Source of the DNA: Branchipolynoe longqiensis
Lineage: Eukaryota > Annelida > Polychaeta > Phyllodocida > Polynoidae
Direction: 5' to 3'
DNA length: 64,000 nucleotides
Assembly: GCA_030323885.1 (NCBI GenBank)
Contig: CM059190.1
Span: 88,697,865 to 88,761,864, forward strand
Part shown: one piece after another, positions 43,446-53,589 of the stretch
Layout of the letters: each line of letters begins with the position of its first letter
Numbering within the stretch: the stretch's first letter is position 1
The notes under the pieces: model-generated
What the model saw: only the letters and a program-made list of their open reading frames with translations
Told to the model about the DNA's origin: nothing
Databases searched by the model: none
Program-made: the position numbers and the translations under genes

Positions 43446-43958
43446 CTTTGTTTATTAAATACATTCAGAAATCACAGTACCGGTTCCTTGCCCAGTCTAT
43501 TTGCTTCACAAACTATCGCGAATCTCCCGAGTGCATCGTCATCGCCAATTCCGCTGGTGTGTATGCCTAGCACACAGTCGATGAATCTGCTGCTATCGCA
43601 AGATGAATGTCGGGAACCAGCGCGCAAATAACACTGCTGAACAATCTGCAACCATCCCAGGTGTATTTATTGCTTCTGAGGCACACACACAAAATCTGTC
43701 TTTTCCCCCAAAGGTCTTGTAGGGGTTTTCTTTTCAAATCTGTTTGGTTGTACACGTGCTCTATCAGTGTGTCGCACCATCTCCATGACAATTGTAACAG
43801 TCAGCCACAGACTCCCTGCTCATATCTCTTATCTATTAGGTCTATCCATATTTCAGCTTGTTTTCTTCGTGACCATCAACATTTCCTGACATTGTACCCC
43901 TCTTCGTGAATTGGCACATTTTGTTCCTTTTTCTTCTTTCTTTTTCCTTGAATATTTA
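43446..43958. other. Unassigned region
   Basis: No gene or named repeat recognised. Confidence 0.4.
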
Positions 43959-44185
43959 TACGGCCTATCATGGATAAGTCTGAATAGTTTTGTTTTCACC
44001 ATTAGGCAATTGGTCGATAGAAAGTCCGGGCCTACACTTTTACTGAACCAAGGGATTTTTAACTTCCCACACCACATAGGCAGCAACTGGCCTTTGATGA
44101 CGCTGTGCGTTATACACAGCAGTGGACATCAAAATTGGCAGAGGTGATGGCATGGGAAATTGAACCACGGACAAGTGTCAGTGTG
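43959..44185 (-). mobile_element. SINE family 2 fragment, minus strand
   Basis: GTCGATAGAAAGTCCGGGCC, GGGATTTTTAACTTCCCACA and ATACACAGCAGTGGACATC match the better copy at 60885-61110. The tRNA-like end (GGGAAATTGAACCACGGAC) is at the right and cut short. Confidence 0.7.
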
Positions 44186-44341
44186 GTTTTGAAGTCGCTG
44201 GTAAGTAAAACATCATTGTTTTATTATTAGTTCGCTTCCCCCTTTTCAGGTTGAATTCACTGTCTGCTTCATTAGCTGTTAACAATTGAAGCCAAGCCAC
44301 CTTCATGATCAGACCACATCACATGACTGACACACACATTT

Positions 44342-44526
44342 GGTCAGTTGTTGTAGTTTTACATCCTGCAACATCTAAGGTCATATCAGGACGGATACTG
44401 TACTTGTGACAGTGCGCACTCACGGTGACTTTATAACGCTGCCCCACTGGGAGATTACGTCGCCGGCACCATGACCTGATATCCCACTCAGTCACATTAT
44501 CCTGACACCGAACCAACCAATCGACT
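44342..44526 (-). mobile_element. SINE family 1, minus strand, head missing
   Basis: Runs from TTGTAGTTTTACATCCTGCA to CATTATCCTGACACCGAACC, then stops before the tRNA-like part. Confidence 0.75.
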
Positions 44527-44639
44527 GACACACAAGTGCCACACTGAATGATTAAGGGGCACGTTGTATTTTTCATATTGTAAATTGCATCTGTACATTG
44601 TGCTGTTATATTCTCCACACTGAGATTTCTTTCAATTGC

Positions 44640-44653
44640 AATATATATATATA

Positions 44654-44692
<39 letters not shown>
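44640..44692. repeat. (TA)n microsatellite
   Basis: Nearly pure TA run touching the left end of a MITE, as at 22800-22863. Confidence 0.92.
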
Positions 44693-44696
<4 letters not shown>

Positions 44697-45010
44697 GAAG
44701 AGTTCTGGTGGAAAAACCGACAACCGCCATTTGAGCCAAAATGAAAAACCATGACTACCAGGTTTGAGCTGAGGGTGCCATCATTCGTACAATCAAATCA
44801 TTTTTGTTTTCCTCTCGCAGAAACTGACACATCCCATATATAATTACCCAATATGAAATTGATAGACTTTCAACTGGAAAGCACAACAACAAATTCCTTT
44901 CTTTTTTTTTCTTCATTTAATTTTGTTATATATATATTTTTATTTTTTTTTAACAGAAAACAGCTAAAAATGGATTTGTCGGAGTTTTTTTTGCGCTGGA
45001 ACTCTTCAAT
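44693..45010. mobile_element. Diverged MITE related to ATGAAGAGTTCAGG family, copy d
   Basis: AATTGAAGAGTTCTGGTGG at the left is matched inverted by GCGCTGGAACTCTTCAATT at the right; sub-terminal GACAACCGCCAT and ATGGATTTGTC also pair. A 106-codon frame that overlaps the right end continues to 45173 but has no recognisable domain. Confidence 0.6.
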
Positions 45011-45360
45011 TAAAGGAACATTTGTCCGGGGACGTACATCAAGGAGGCGACAACTGAGAGCGGAATGGAGGAGCAAATACCTTCTTGACCCCCGGCCAGA
45101 CACTGCCGCCAAAAGAAAAGCAACAATGAAAACCTTTCACAGCGTTTTTGATGTTATCATAAAACCAATTTAGTACCATACTCAATGGCGTTCTTGTCTA
45201 CTTCTTTTCTCCATGCTGGCTTTTTTTTGTCGAAGAAAGAAAATTAAAGACACCAAAGTGTCAACGCTTTCTCATTGCTTTCTTGGTTTGTATGGGTGGT
45301 GGTGGGTTTTTTTTGGTGGGGGGGGGGGATTAAGAAAAAACATAATAATATTATGATCTT
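45011..45360. other. Unassigned region
   Basis: Contains GC-balanced sequence to 45170 and a G homopolymer near 45318-45328. No gene called. Confidence 0.4.
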
Positions 45361-45626
45361 TCAATGTTGCATAGTCCGATAATTTTGAGTTCCTGTCATT
45401 TTCTGAGATAAATATATTAGACTGGTTGTTATAATCTACCTTACTTTAGTTTGGAGTAACTTTTATTTTAGATGGCTAACTTTTGAGATATTTGAAGTAC
45501 AAACAGATACCTCTTGAGATATTTGAAGTACAAACAGGCACAATAAATTTTGGCAAGCGCACCAAAACTCCGATGCCATAGGCTTCTGCAGTAACTAGTT
45601 CCATAAATTGGTTTGGTATTCTGCTC

Positions 45627-46156
45627 TAGCAATATATAACAATAGCCCGAACAACATTCTCCAAAATGAATAGAGTGTTAACATCAAGTAAGATATTAAT
45701 ACAAACAAGGAAGCGTATTCTTCAGTGTTATGTGTGGTCTACTCTAATGTATGGGCAGAGACATGGACAATCTCTAAGAAAATGTACAAACGTTTAGCAG
45801 CATTTGAGATGTGGACTTATCGAAGGATGATGAAAATATCATGGACAAAGAAGATCACCAACAAAGAAGTTCTCAGAAAAATTAAAAATAAGAAAAGCTT
45901 GTTTGCCACTATACAGACAAAGAAACTTATTTATTTTGGCCACATCATTCGTCAGAGTTCAATATACCGTACATTGTTGGAAGGGAAGGTGAATGGCAGC
46001 AGAGGGAGAGGGAGACCAAGAACATCATGGTTTACAAATATTTCACAGTGGACAGGCTTGAATTATTCACAGTCTATCAGAACAGCACAACATCGGGACA
46101 AGTGGAGAACCATTGCATCCAACCCTCGACTAGAGGATGGAACTATTGATTGATTG
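45627..46156 (+). mobile_element. 5'-truncated LINE (RTE-like), with 9-bp target duplication
   Basis: 530 bp flanked by ATTCTGCTC at 45618-45626 and 46157-46165, as expected for target-primed insertion. It ends in an (ATTG)n-type tail that overlaps the stop codon of its frame. An almost absent 3' UTR is typical of RTE-clade elements (established knowledge); clade assignment remains provisional. Confidence 0.75.
45640..46150 (+). pseudogene. C-terminal end of a non-LTR reverse transcriptase, frameshifted
   Basis: From about 45640 one frame reads ...RKRILQCYVWSTLMYG. One base out of register from about 45754 the frame continues AETWTISKKMYKRLAAFEMW ... YRRMMKISW ... YFGHIIRQS ... RGRGRPRTSW ... 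DKWRTIASNPR and stops within the tail. YG.ETWT and GHI.R...RGRPR are typical of the region after the RT domain in RTE-like LINEs. N-terminal endonuclease and RT catalytic parts are missing, so the copy is dead on arrival. Confidence 0.8.
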
Positions 46157-46299
46157 ATTCTGCTCGAAATAGGGACAAATGTTTTTCAATAAGTGCACCA
46201 GTATCTAAGTCAGATATGTAGAATCAAATCTAGATCACTGCTTTGGTTTTGAAAAGTTGATGTTTTCATCGGACTAGGCAGATTTAACTTAAGGAATAG

Positions 46300-46731
46300 A
46301 CACATCTGCAATGTGGCAGTGTCGCAGTAAACTACATGGGTGCGAGAAAAGAACTACTAAAAAAACTGCAAACACTGCAGAACAGAGCCCTAAAAATCTG
46401 TCTAAGAGTAGACAAGCTGCACCCAACCTATGACATACACAAAAGAACCAAAGTGAAACTACTAGAAAATAGGAGAATAATTCATTTGAAAACATTAGCA
46501 TATAGCTATAGTCAAAACAGTAAACTTCTAACAAAACCACAAAGGGCTACTAGAGCAAATAATGCACCACTACTAAAGCAGACCAGAAGCCGAATAAAAG
46601 CTCATGAGAGAAGCACGCTGGAAATGGCTGCCAAGTTGTGGAATGCCCAAACGGTAAAGGAACGACAAATTCCTGACCTAAAAACCTACAAAAAATATCT
46701 GTGCAAAATAAGGCTAGGAAACCCCCAGTAA
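46300..46731 (+). pseudogene. Reverse transcriptase C-terminus (CR1/L2/Jockey-like)
   Basis: The frame opens after a stop at 46297 and reads LLKKLQTLQNRALKICLRVD ... THE typical LQ.LQNRA..I motif ... and later LEMAAKLWNAQ, the degenerate form of the PKLWN motif near the end of such proteins. It stops at 46729-46731. Only about 143 residues are present, so this is a remnant and not a gene. Its motif set differs from the RTE-like fragment upstream. Confidence 0.75.
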
Positions 46732-47130
46732 GCTGCACTGCAAAGGGGCATGTGATATGTCACGGCCCACCAGCGGGATGCCCAATGGAAGGTAACCATG
46801 CCAAAAGTAGCCAGATAACACACCACACAGCTACGTACAAGCCTATGATATGTAAATAGGAGTAGGCTAGTCTAGTAATAAGAGTAGAAAAATAAAAACA
46901 TATATACCAAGAAAATCCAAAAAAACTAACATAGGCTACTAACCATACCAACCAATTATCTATCTGCTACTGAAATGCAGGCAATCAAATACCTTATCAG
47001 CAGCCACTGTGTGGTAAGATAACACCAACACTACAACTGGCCAGCATTGAAAACAAGCCTGGGTACCCGGGCTTATATGCTATGGACAGTATAAATACAG
47101 CCTCAATAAAAAAATTAAAAAAATTAAAAA
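46300..47130 (+). mobile_element. Second LINE 3' fragment (CR1/L2/Jockey-like) with 3' UTR
   Basis: Begins next to the right end of the split MITE. It contains a reverse-transcriptase C-terminus to 46731, then about 370 bases of non-coding sequence ending in a tail of TAAAAAAAT words (47106-47130). The order (RT end, 3' UTR, A-rich tail) fits a 5'-truncated insertion of a different LINE from the one at 45627. No target duplication was identified. Confidence 0.65.
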
Positions 47131-47697
47131 AATCTCCATGGAAACGCACGTCATACACGTCCATTTTCATCCAGTCTATTTCTGGATTAACACCAGTGTT
47201 GTAATTTACATACGGGAACAAACTGGAGACAAGACATAAGTGGAAATAACAAAATTTACTGGAGAACATAACCTGCAGGCAGGTCGATCTTGGCTGGAGA
47301 ACATATTGTGTCATGAGTTAAATGACAATGTTGTTATCGAGGTATCGTATAGAGTACCAGTTGGGTTAAATGATATCGTGATAGTTGTCAGGCATATCGA
47401 ACAAAGATTAGTGATCAGAGATGAGACTGGTTAAATGTTGTTATGTTGAGATGGAGGTATGTCTAAAGCAAGATGAAAGAACCGACTAGCACAGACCAGC
47501 AGTCCTCAACCCCTACACCTTACCTCTTGTTTATCGGGCGGGTGGGTGAAGCGACATGCACAGAGGAAGACTGGGGTGAAAGTGAAGTGGAAGACACCAG
47601 TGAGTATGTAGTAAATAGTACCAGAAAGTAGTGCGGAGAAAGTAGTGCCTGTGTTCCCGCCAGTAAATTATCCATGGTGACACGCCAACATGCGTAA
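47131..47697. other. Unassigned region
   Basis: No gene or named repeat; ends at the target duplication of E4. Confidence 0.4.
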
Positions 47698-49070
47698 TGG
47701 CCCTGTCACACTACAACGTATAGCCTCAATGTGTGCCAACGGATGCGATTTTGCGCCAACATGTCCGTGTATGTCGACGTACGTTATGTATACATTGGGC
47801 ATACGTCATATATGTTCTGGGTACGTCGGCATACGTGGTGGTACTGCGAGGAACGTCGAGGCTCCGAAATTTTGTTGAACATGTTCAAAACTTTCAAGGT
47901 GTACCTTAAGGCTCTGTTACACTATGGCATATGGCGTTAGCGTCTGCCCAACGTACGACAATTTGACAGTATGTCGGCATTCGTCGAACTTTGCAGGGGC
48001 GGGTGATAAAAATGGGCATACACACAAGGTACACACAACGTACACACAACATACGTAACGGATGAAGAATGTATCTCTGACCTATTGCATACGCTCACGG
48101 TACGCTTACCAAAGTTATGTATGTTACTTCATCGCTAGAAGTATGGCATATAGTTAAGTATGGTGGAGATACGGCAGGCATACGTTCGAAGTACGTTAGG
48201 AGTATGTTATGCATCTGTTGGCTGTACGCGGACTGCACGGCTGAACATACGGCTAACGTGTTCTAACCTATCCCTAATGTGTGCATAACGTACGCCGACA
48301 TACGCCAGACGTACGCCGAGCATAGGAGAAATGCATGAGCCATACGGCGACATATGTTGACAATTTTGAACATGCACAAAATATTTTTAGTGGCTCGACC
48401 TATGCCGACATATGCCGACCTATGCCACCGTACCCCGAGCATACTCGATGTATGGCCAACGTATACGTAACCTATGACGCCGTATGCTGACCTGTTGGTC
48501 GAAAATCGCATACGCTAACACTATACGTCATAGTGTGACAGCCCCTTTATGCGTTTGGCATATGCCATGTGTACGTTATCCATACGTCAACATACTTTAG
48601 GTGTACGTTAGACATATGTCGAGTTACATTGATGTACATTAGCCATATGTTCAGCCGGTCGGAATGTACAGTCTGCATCCAGTCCACGTACTGCCAATGT
48701 ATGTGTAATGTACTCCTAGCGTACTTCAAACGTATGCCTGCCGTATCTCCAGTGTATTAACCGTAAACGCCGTCCTTCTGGCGATGGAGTAACGTATCTA
48801 ACATTGGCCAACGTCCCGTGAGCATATGCAAGCGTTTTGTGAATGTTCTACAAACGTTTTGCGAGGCATACATTACACCACTTGACCTCTCATATGGTGT
48901 CATACACTAGTAATACGTTATGTGTATGTTATGCATACGTTCTGCATATGTTGTGTGTATGCCCAATTTTACCCCCCGTCACGGCAAAATTCGACACACT
49001 GGGAAATCAACATATTTTGTTCGCACATTGAACATGCGCTAACGCCATACGCCGTAGTGTGACAGGGCCA
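47698..49070. mobile_element. TWA-flanked hairpin element E4 (host of E5)
   Basis: TGGCCCTGTCACACTAC at the left is matched inverted by GTAGTGTGACAGGGCCA at the right. TAA lies on both sides (47695-47697, 49071-49073). The arms are built of TACGTCG, CATACGT, GTACGTT and TATGTC words in both orientations. The family centre word is at 47879 (GAACATGTTCAAAACTTTC). Removing nested E5 leaves about 730 bp. Confidence 0.8.
47909..48546. mobile_element. TWA-flanked hairpin element E5, nested in E4
   Basis: AGGCTCTGTTACACTATG at the left pairs with CATAGTGTGACAGCCCCT at the right. TTA lies on both sides (47906-47908, 48547-48549). The arms contain ACGTACGCC, TATGCCGACC and CATACGG words, and the centre is TTTTGAACATGCACAAAA (48365). 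The interruption of E4 and the duplication show it came later. Confidence 0.8.
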
Positions 49071-49157
49071 TAAGTTTGATGTGTAGGATGGAATCTGGGC
49101 AACACCACAACCTTTATATCAACGCAGAAATTCGCCATATACGCATAAGTCGTGCAC

Positions 49158-49345
49158 AGTGAGAGCTGCCACTTAGTTCTGAGCACTGCCACCAGAGGGC
49201 AGGTTGGTTGTGGAAACTTCTCTATTAGAACTTTCCCACAGAGCATTCCGCACGCTGAAGTCGGTCTTGGGAAGCATACCCAGTGAGCGCTGCCACTTAC
49301 ATTAGTTCTTTCTTAGCACTCCCACCAGAGGGCAGGCTGGTTGTG
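49158..49345. repeat. Duplicated ~120-bp module with CTCF-like motifs
   Basis: The module CAGTGAGAGCTGCCACTTAG to CCACCAGAGGGCAGGTTGG recurs, slightly diverged, from 49279 to 49345. Each copy has CCACCAGAGGGCAG (49189-49202 and 49322-49335), which fits the core of the bilaterian CTCF binding consensus. Binding is inferred only. Confidence 0.55.
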
Positions 49346-49746
49346 GAAAATGCTCGATAATAGTTAATAGACTAGATCGTCATTCCGACTGCGCATGCGC
49401 TGAAAGCGGCGTCAAGAGCAAAATACAGGTGAACAGACATTGAGTCTGCCGATACGCATAGGGAAAAACTTCGATTTTATTCAAAATTAATAGAAATACA
49501 TAACAATTTGGCATAAACATGGATGCACACATGCAATATAATGATTATATTTAAGACAAAACTAGCCATAGTTCAACATCTTGAGCTAAGAAACATACAA
49601 TACAATCAGTCACTTTAAGGCTGATATCCACATCACCATTATTAATTCTTGTTCTAAATATTAAAATGCCAAATGTATCAACAGACACTTGTTTCAGTGA
49701 AATATATAACCAATATCTGATTAACCCCACTCATTTTCTAGTTCTA

Positions 49747-49994
49747 CATATGAAGAGTTCAGGCGCAAAACCATGTGAACGCCAATCCAAATATGTAGTT
49801 TAAATAAAAATATTTATACCTGAAAATAATTTGTATTCTCACTAATTCCACTTGTCATATGATCACATGGTTATGGGGAAATGGACAAAAGAGAAGAAAT
49901 ATAAACAAATTAGGTTTTTGATGGTTTGATTCCAATGTTTATCTCCATTTTTGGATTGGCGTTTACGTAGTTTTGTGCCTGAACTCTTCATATG
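49747..49994. mobile_element. MITE family ATGAAGAGTTCAGGCG, best copy (e)
   Basis: 248 bp with ~44-bp inverted termini: CATATGAAGAGTTCAGGCGC with CGCCAATCCAAA, paired with TTTGGATTGGCG and GTGCCTGAACTCTTCATATG. Non-coding. Other copies are at 22864, 28393 (half), 35550 and, diverged, 44693. Confidence 0.88.
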
Positions 49995-50063
49995 TCATTA
50001 ACCATAGGATATAAATAAAAACATGAATAAAATAAGTAAAACTGACTCTGGCTATGGCTCTAA

Positions 50064-50653
50064 TGCCCCTGTCACACTACGACGCTTCTCCCGGCGATCC
50101 GTCAGCGTTGGAAATAAAATCTTGCGCGTCGAGAAACGTCAAACTTTTCGGCGGTTTGGGAGAAAAGATCGGCGTCAGCGCGGCGCGTTATGCGCGCGCC
50201 GCCAACGTGTGTATACGCGCTGGGGGGAAAAAAAAAATAGTTTGGCGCGACGTCTTCATTTAACCTTAAATGTTGCTAGGGCGTAAAACAAAAATGGCCC
50301 AGTTTGCGCGACGCGTGAGCAACGACCCTCCCGCGCGCGCGCCGTCTTTCTAGCATTCCCATAACGTTATGCCGGCGCGTCCAACGCAGCGCGACGCGCG
50401 CCTAACGTCCTTACCCATATATTTGCGCGCGCTGGCGGTCGTTGGCTTGTTTTGGACATGTTCAAAATGCTCAGCGACCAATAACGCGCGCCGACTTTCG
50501 TCGGCGACTCGCCGGCGACAAAGACGTGTACCGACGTGTACCGACGCGCGCATAACGCGCCCCCAGCGCGTCTCGATATTTCACTAATTATCGCCCAAAA
50601 ACACCACACGTTGACGGGTCGCCGGCGAGAAGCGTCGTAGTGTGACAGGGGCA
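50064..50653. mobile_element. TWA-flanked hairpin element E6
   Basis: TGCCCCTGTCACACTACGAC with GCTTCTC is matched inverted at the right end over about 45 bases. TAA lies on both sides (50061-50063, 50654-50656). The related MITE at 26582 retains the unsplit site GGCTCTAACAC, which confirms TAA as the duplicated target. The arms are CpG-rich (GACGCGCGC, GGCGCGTTATGCGCGC in both arms). A short SINE family 1 tail fragment lies at 50256-50293. Confidence 0.85.
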
Positions 50654-50749
50654 TAACACTTGTCTTAGCATTAGCCATGTGCTTTGCTCGGGTTTGTTTT
50701 TCTTCCACGCATCCCACAATGCACCACACGGCTGGAATGACGAGGAGAC

Positions 50750-51148
50750 AGGACGTGGTATAAAATTATGGTTTATTAAAAGACAAAGGCATGGTCAATG
50801 ATACAGAAGCTGGGGGGGGGGGGGGGGGGGGGGGGAACTCAGGCCCTTTCAACCCTGCTGATTCATATGTTCTTTTGTAGCTGAGGGGTGGGCAGTGCAA
50901 AGTTAGAGCGATTGACTTGACCATGCGAGTTGATGTCTAAGTGGCGACTGAACACCAGCAGTGAAGGGCTCTGACATCACCGCCGGGAGGGCCAAACCCG
51001 CTAGGTGGCAGCAGGGTAACAAGTATATAGTTGATGTAGGTGGCTGACAGGCGGCGACAATGACGGGCATGGCGGAGCCGGAGAAACCCGCAAGGTGGCA
51101 GCATTAAGAGTAGTACACAGGTACATAAGTTAGTGAGAGTAACGGGAA
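50750..51148. other. Unassigned region with a G24 run
   Basis: A homopolymer of 24 G occupies 50812-50835. The rest includes a repeated word (AACCCGCTAGGTGGCAGCAG near 50995 and AACCCGCAAGGTGGCAGCA near 51085). No gene seen. Confidence 0.5.
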
Positions 51149-51440
51149 TAGACGCGATCACCGTTCCGAGTGTGCATGCACTGAAAACGGCGTTGGCAGC
51201 AAAGCAAGGGTGTACGGCCATTGAGTTTGCCGATACGCGTCGGGCAAAACTTCCATTTTATTCAAAATTAATAGAAATACATAATAATTTGGCACAAACA
51301 TGGATGGATGTATGCAATATAATAAAATAATATAATGAATATGTTTAAGACACAACTTTCCATAATTAAGCATTTTGAGCTAAGAAACATACAATTTCAT
51401 CCACTTTACAGGCTGATGTTTACATCACCATTGATTAGAC
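51149..51440. mobile_element. Truncated MITE related to 26582 and 49367
   Basis: AATAGACGCGATCACCGTTCC at the left, then GCACTGAAAACGGCGTTGGC and TTTTATTCAAAATTAATAGA as in the other copies. It is collinear with 49367-49640 and lacks a right terminus. Confidence 0.65.
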
Positions 51441-51746
51441 CATACGGATGGAATGACCATTACGGATGCACAGCGTGATGCATTCACTGAAGGCACCAGG
51501 GTTAACCCGGCTTCAGATCCGGAACACCAATACCACTGGGAAACAGATGGGAAGCCATGCAACACATGGAACTACACCCACACAAATTATTTTACTTCCT
51601 ACCCCCATAAAGAGGGCAAGATCATTAACAATGGACGTATTTGACTGGGACCTTTCCATCCGCAAAATTTAGGCTCCACCCACCTGCGCAGTGAACTTGG
51701 TTTATGAATGCAAAGAGGACCAGTCAAATGGCTTCAGTGGTTTCAG
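51441..51746. other. Unassigned region
   Basis: No gene or named repeat. Confidence 0.35.
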
Positions 51747-51834
51747 CCAATCAGAGCTGTTCTCTTCCATTGCAAATGGCTGCCATGTAAGGGGACAGCC
51801 ATTTGCAATCGAAAAGAACCAATCAGAGCTGTTC
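51747..51834. repeat. Perfect 14-bp-stem hairpin between 16-bp direct repeats
   Basis: ATTGCAAATGGCTG (51769-51782) pairs exactly with CAGCCATTTGCAAT (51796-51809) across a 13-base loop. The direct repeat CCAATCAGAGCTGTTC flanks it at 51747-51762 and 51819-51834. The stem word is shared with the palindrome at 13255-13274, suggesting one small hairpin element with a long target duplication or a conserved flank. Confidence 0.7.
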
Positions 51835-51844
51835 ATTTCCATTG

Positions 51845-52145
51845 GTTATTTTATGTCCTAGCAACATCTAAGGTCATATCAGAACAGGTAACGACTTGTG
51901 ACAGTGCAACCTCATGGCAACTTTATAGTGCTGCCCCACTAGGAAACAGGCCGCCGACTCCATGACATAATATCCTGACACTGAGCTAACCAGTCCTTGC
52001 CCTATTGTAATAATAATGCAGAGCACCAGGCTAGGAAGCAACACGCATACATTTTTAAGTCATTGGTTTGACTCAACCACGAACTGAACTCCGGACTTTC
52101 CGCACGTGAGCCCCGCGCTCTATCGATTTGGCTGACATGCCCGAT
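51845..52145 (-). mobile_element. SINE family 1, minus strand
   Basis: ATTTTATGTCCTAGCAACAT at the left to the head complement GCGCTCTATCGATTTGGCTG at the right. Confidence 0.82.
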
Positions 52146-52520
52146 ATCCATGCAATAAGCACATTATTATTTAGGAGCTGAATATTTAAAAAAGGAACTC
52201 AAAACAGAAATTTATGATTGTCATAATAATTTTATTGATTAAAAATAAAGGAAACAAATAATTAGTTCTCTATTTTAACGGTGTTTAAAGCTACACCGAC
52301 CACGTGACACACCTACCTTTTGATTCTCGAATATATGAGTGCTGGGATATTAATAGTGCGGCGCGGCACCTTAGAGGAGATGGGTCACGTGACTTCAATG
52401 CCGCTTGACATGCAATCACTCAGGTTCTAATTACAATCATGATTTGTTTAGGCAGATCTGCTCTAGATTAATTAACGAGTGGTTAGTGTGTCTACAGCAT
52501 GCGGAGCAGTTCCATGTCAC
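52146..52520. other. Unassigned region
   Basis: No gene or named repeat. Confidence 0.35.
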
Positions 52521-52993
52521 TTTGGGCATAATCGATTAACCCAATCCGGGTGACTCGGGTCACCCGAGTTGCTAGAATTTCAAATCGAACTCCACAAGTG
52601 GAGTTGACAAAAACACGTGCCGTGTGCAAAACGACCCACACCCCAGTAACCCACCTCTTGGCTGGGGTTTGCTAGAAATGATGATGTCACATTTGTGCTG
52701 GTATCGTCCTGCAGGAAAATAGCTAATAGTGCCAGTCCAACATGTTGTTTTTTTGACTGATGAAATGGAAATATAACTAAACTATGCAATCATATAATAC
52801 TTTAATTCCTATTTTGCTGTAGTTATATCGGTTATCTAAAAAAAAAAAAAAAAGGGTGTCGAATTAAGCCACCATTTTTTCCACCCTGAGCGTAGAGAAG
52901 CGTATTCGATTATTCGGCCCGAGTCTGTAGGATGTGCACATCCGCCAAAAAGTGGCTCGGGTGAACCGAGTTGATTAATCGATTACGCCCTTT
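52521..52993. mobile_element. MITE with TTTGGGCATAATCGATTA termini
   Basis: TTTGGGCATAATCGATTA is matched inverted by TAATCGATTACGCCCTTT. Sub-terminal GACTCGGGTCACCCGAGTT and GGCTCGGGTGAACCGAGTT also pair. A palindrome AACTCCACAAGTGGAGTT lies at 52588. About 473 bp; an A15 run is at 52839. Confidence 0.7.
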
Positions 52994-53589
52994 GTGTCGA
53001 GTAGGCCTACCTCAGTCGCATTGAATTGATTGATTGATCCAGTTGCTGACACTATCCTCACTGACTGAATATGGGCAGCATACTGGCTGGCGCTTCTCAA
53101 TGGAAAATAAAAGACCCTAACACACATCCACAATTAACAAATATAATTTAAATGAAAAAAAGAAGACTATATTTGTTTAAACAACAAAATCATCACTCCC
53201 GAAATAAAAACAACCAGCAATTATTCATAAAAAAAACATTTTTAATTATTAAACAAAGACAAAAAAATCACCCCCTAAATAAAAACAACAAGACCAACAA
53301 TTACCAGGCATTTTCAAAATTAGTTTGTCAATTATTTTGTTATCTACCACATTCCATGAAGAAGAAAAAGGGACACTAAAACCAGCAATATTGAACTGTG
53401 CTATGAAAATATGATCAAAAGACATTATTTTGACATATGTATCTAAATAACAACAATATGAAGCCGTTAATCTGACTTGTGTTGAATTGGACAGTGCCAG
53501 GCATATTTGGGAAATGACCCATTTGACCAAGAACAAATTATCGAAAAAAAACACACATTAAAAAACGGATCCCTGAATATCCCACATCG
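52994..53589. other. Unassigned A-rich region
   Basis: 53150-53380 is A-rich with AAAAACAAC words; no gene supported. Confidence 0.4.

Larger units (their letters stand above)
45361..46288. mobile_element. MITE of the AGCTGCATAGTC family, split by a LINE
   Basis: 45365-45626 is collinear with the left two-thirds of 56429-56784 (TTGCATAGTCCGATAATTTT, ATCTACCTTACTTTAG, CTTTTGAGATATTTGAAG) and has an internal 31-base duplication near 45483-45535. The right third resumes at 46166 (GTGCACCAGTATCTAAGTC) and ends GGACTAGGCAGATTTAA near 46288. A LINE fragment lies between. Confidence 0.8.
49367..50749. mobile_element. MITE related to 26582-27174, carrying two nested elements
   Basis: The left end ATAGACTAGATCGTCATTCC is partly mirrored at the right end (GGAATGACGAGGAGAC). 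It shares GACTGCGCATGCGCTGAAA and TTTTATTCAAAATTAATAGA with 26582 and 51149. It contains the MITE at 49747-49994 and E6 at 50064-50653. Without them it is about 540 bp, close to the 593 bp of the intact relative. Confidence 0.65.

Noticed and set aside
44853..45173. 106-codon frame after a T-rich tract
   Set aside because: It overlaps the right terminus of a MITE, has no domain, and the upstream T-run only mimics an acceptor.
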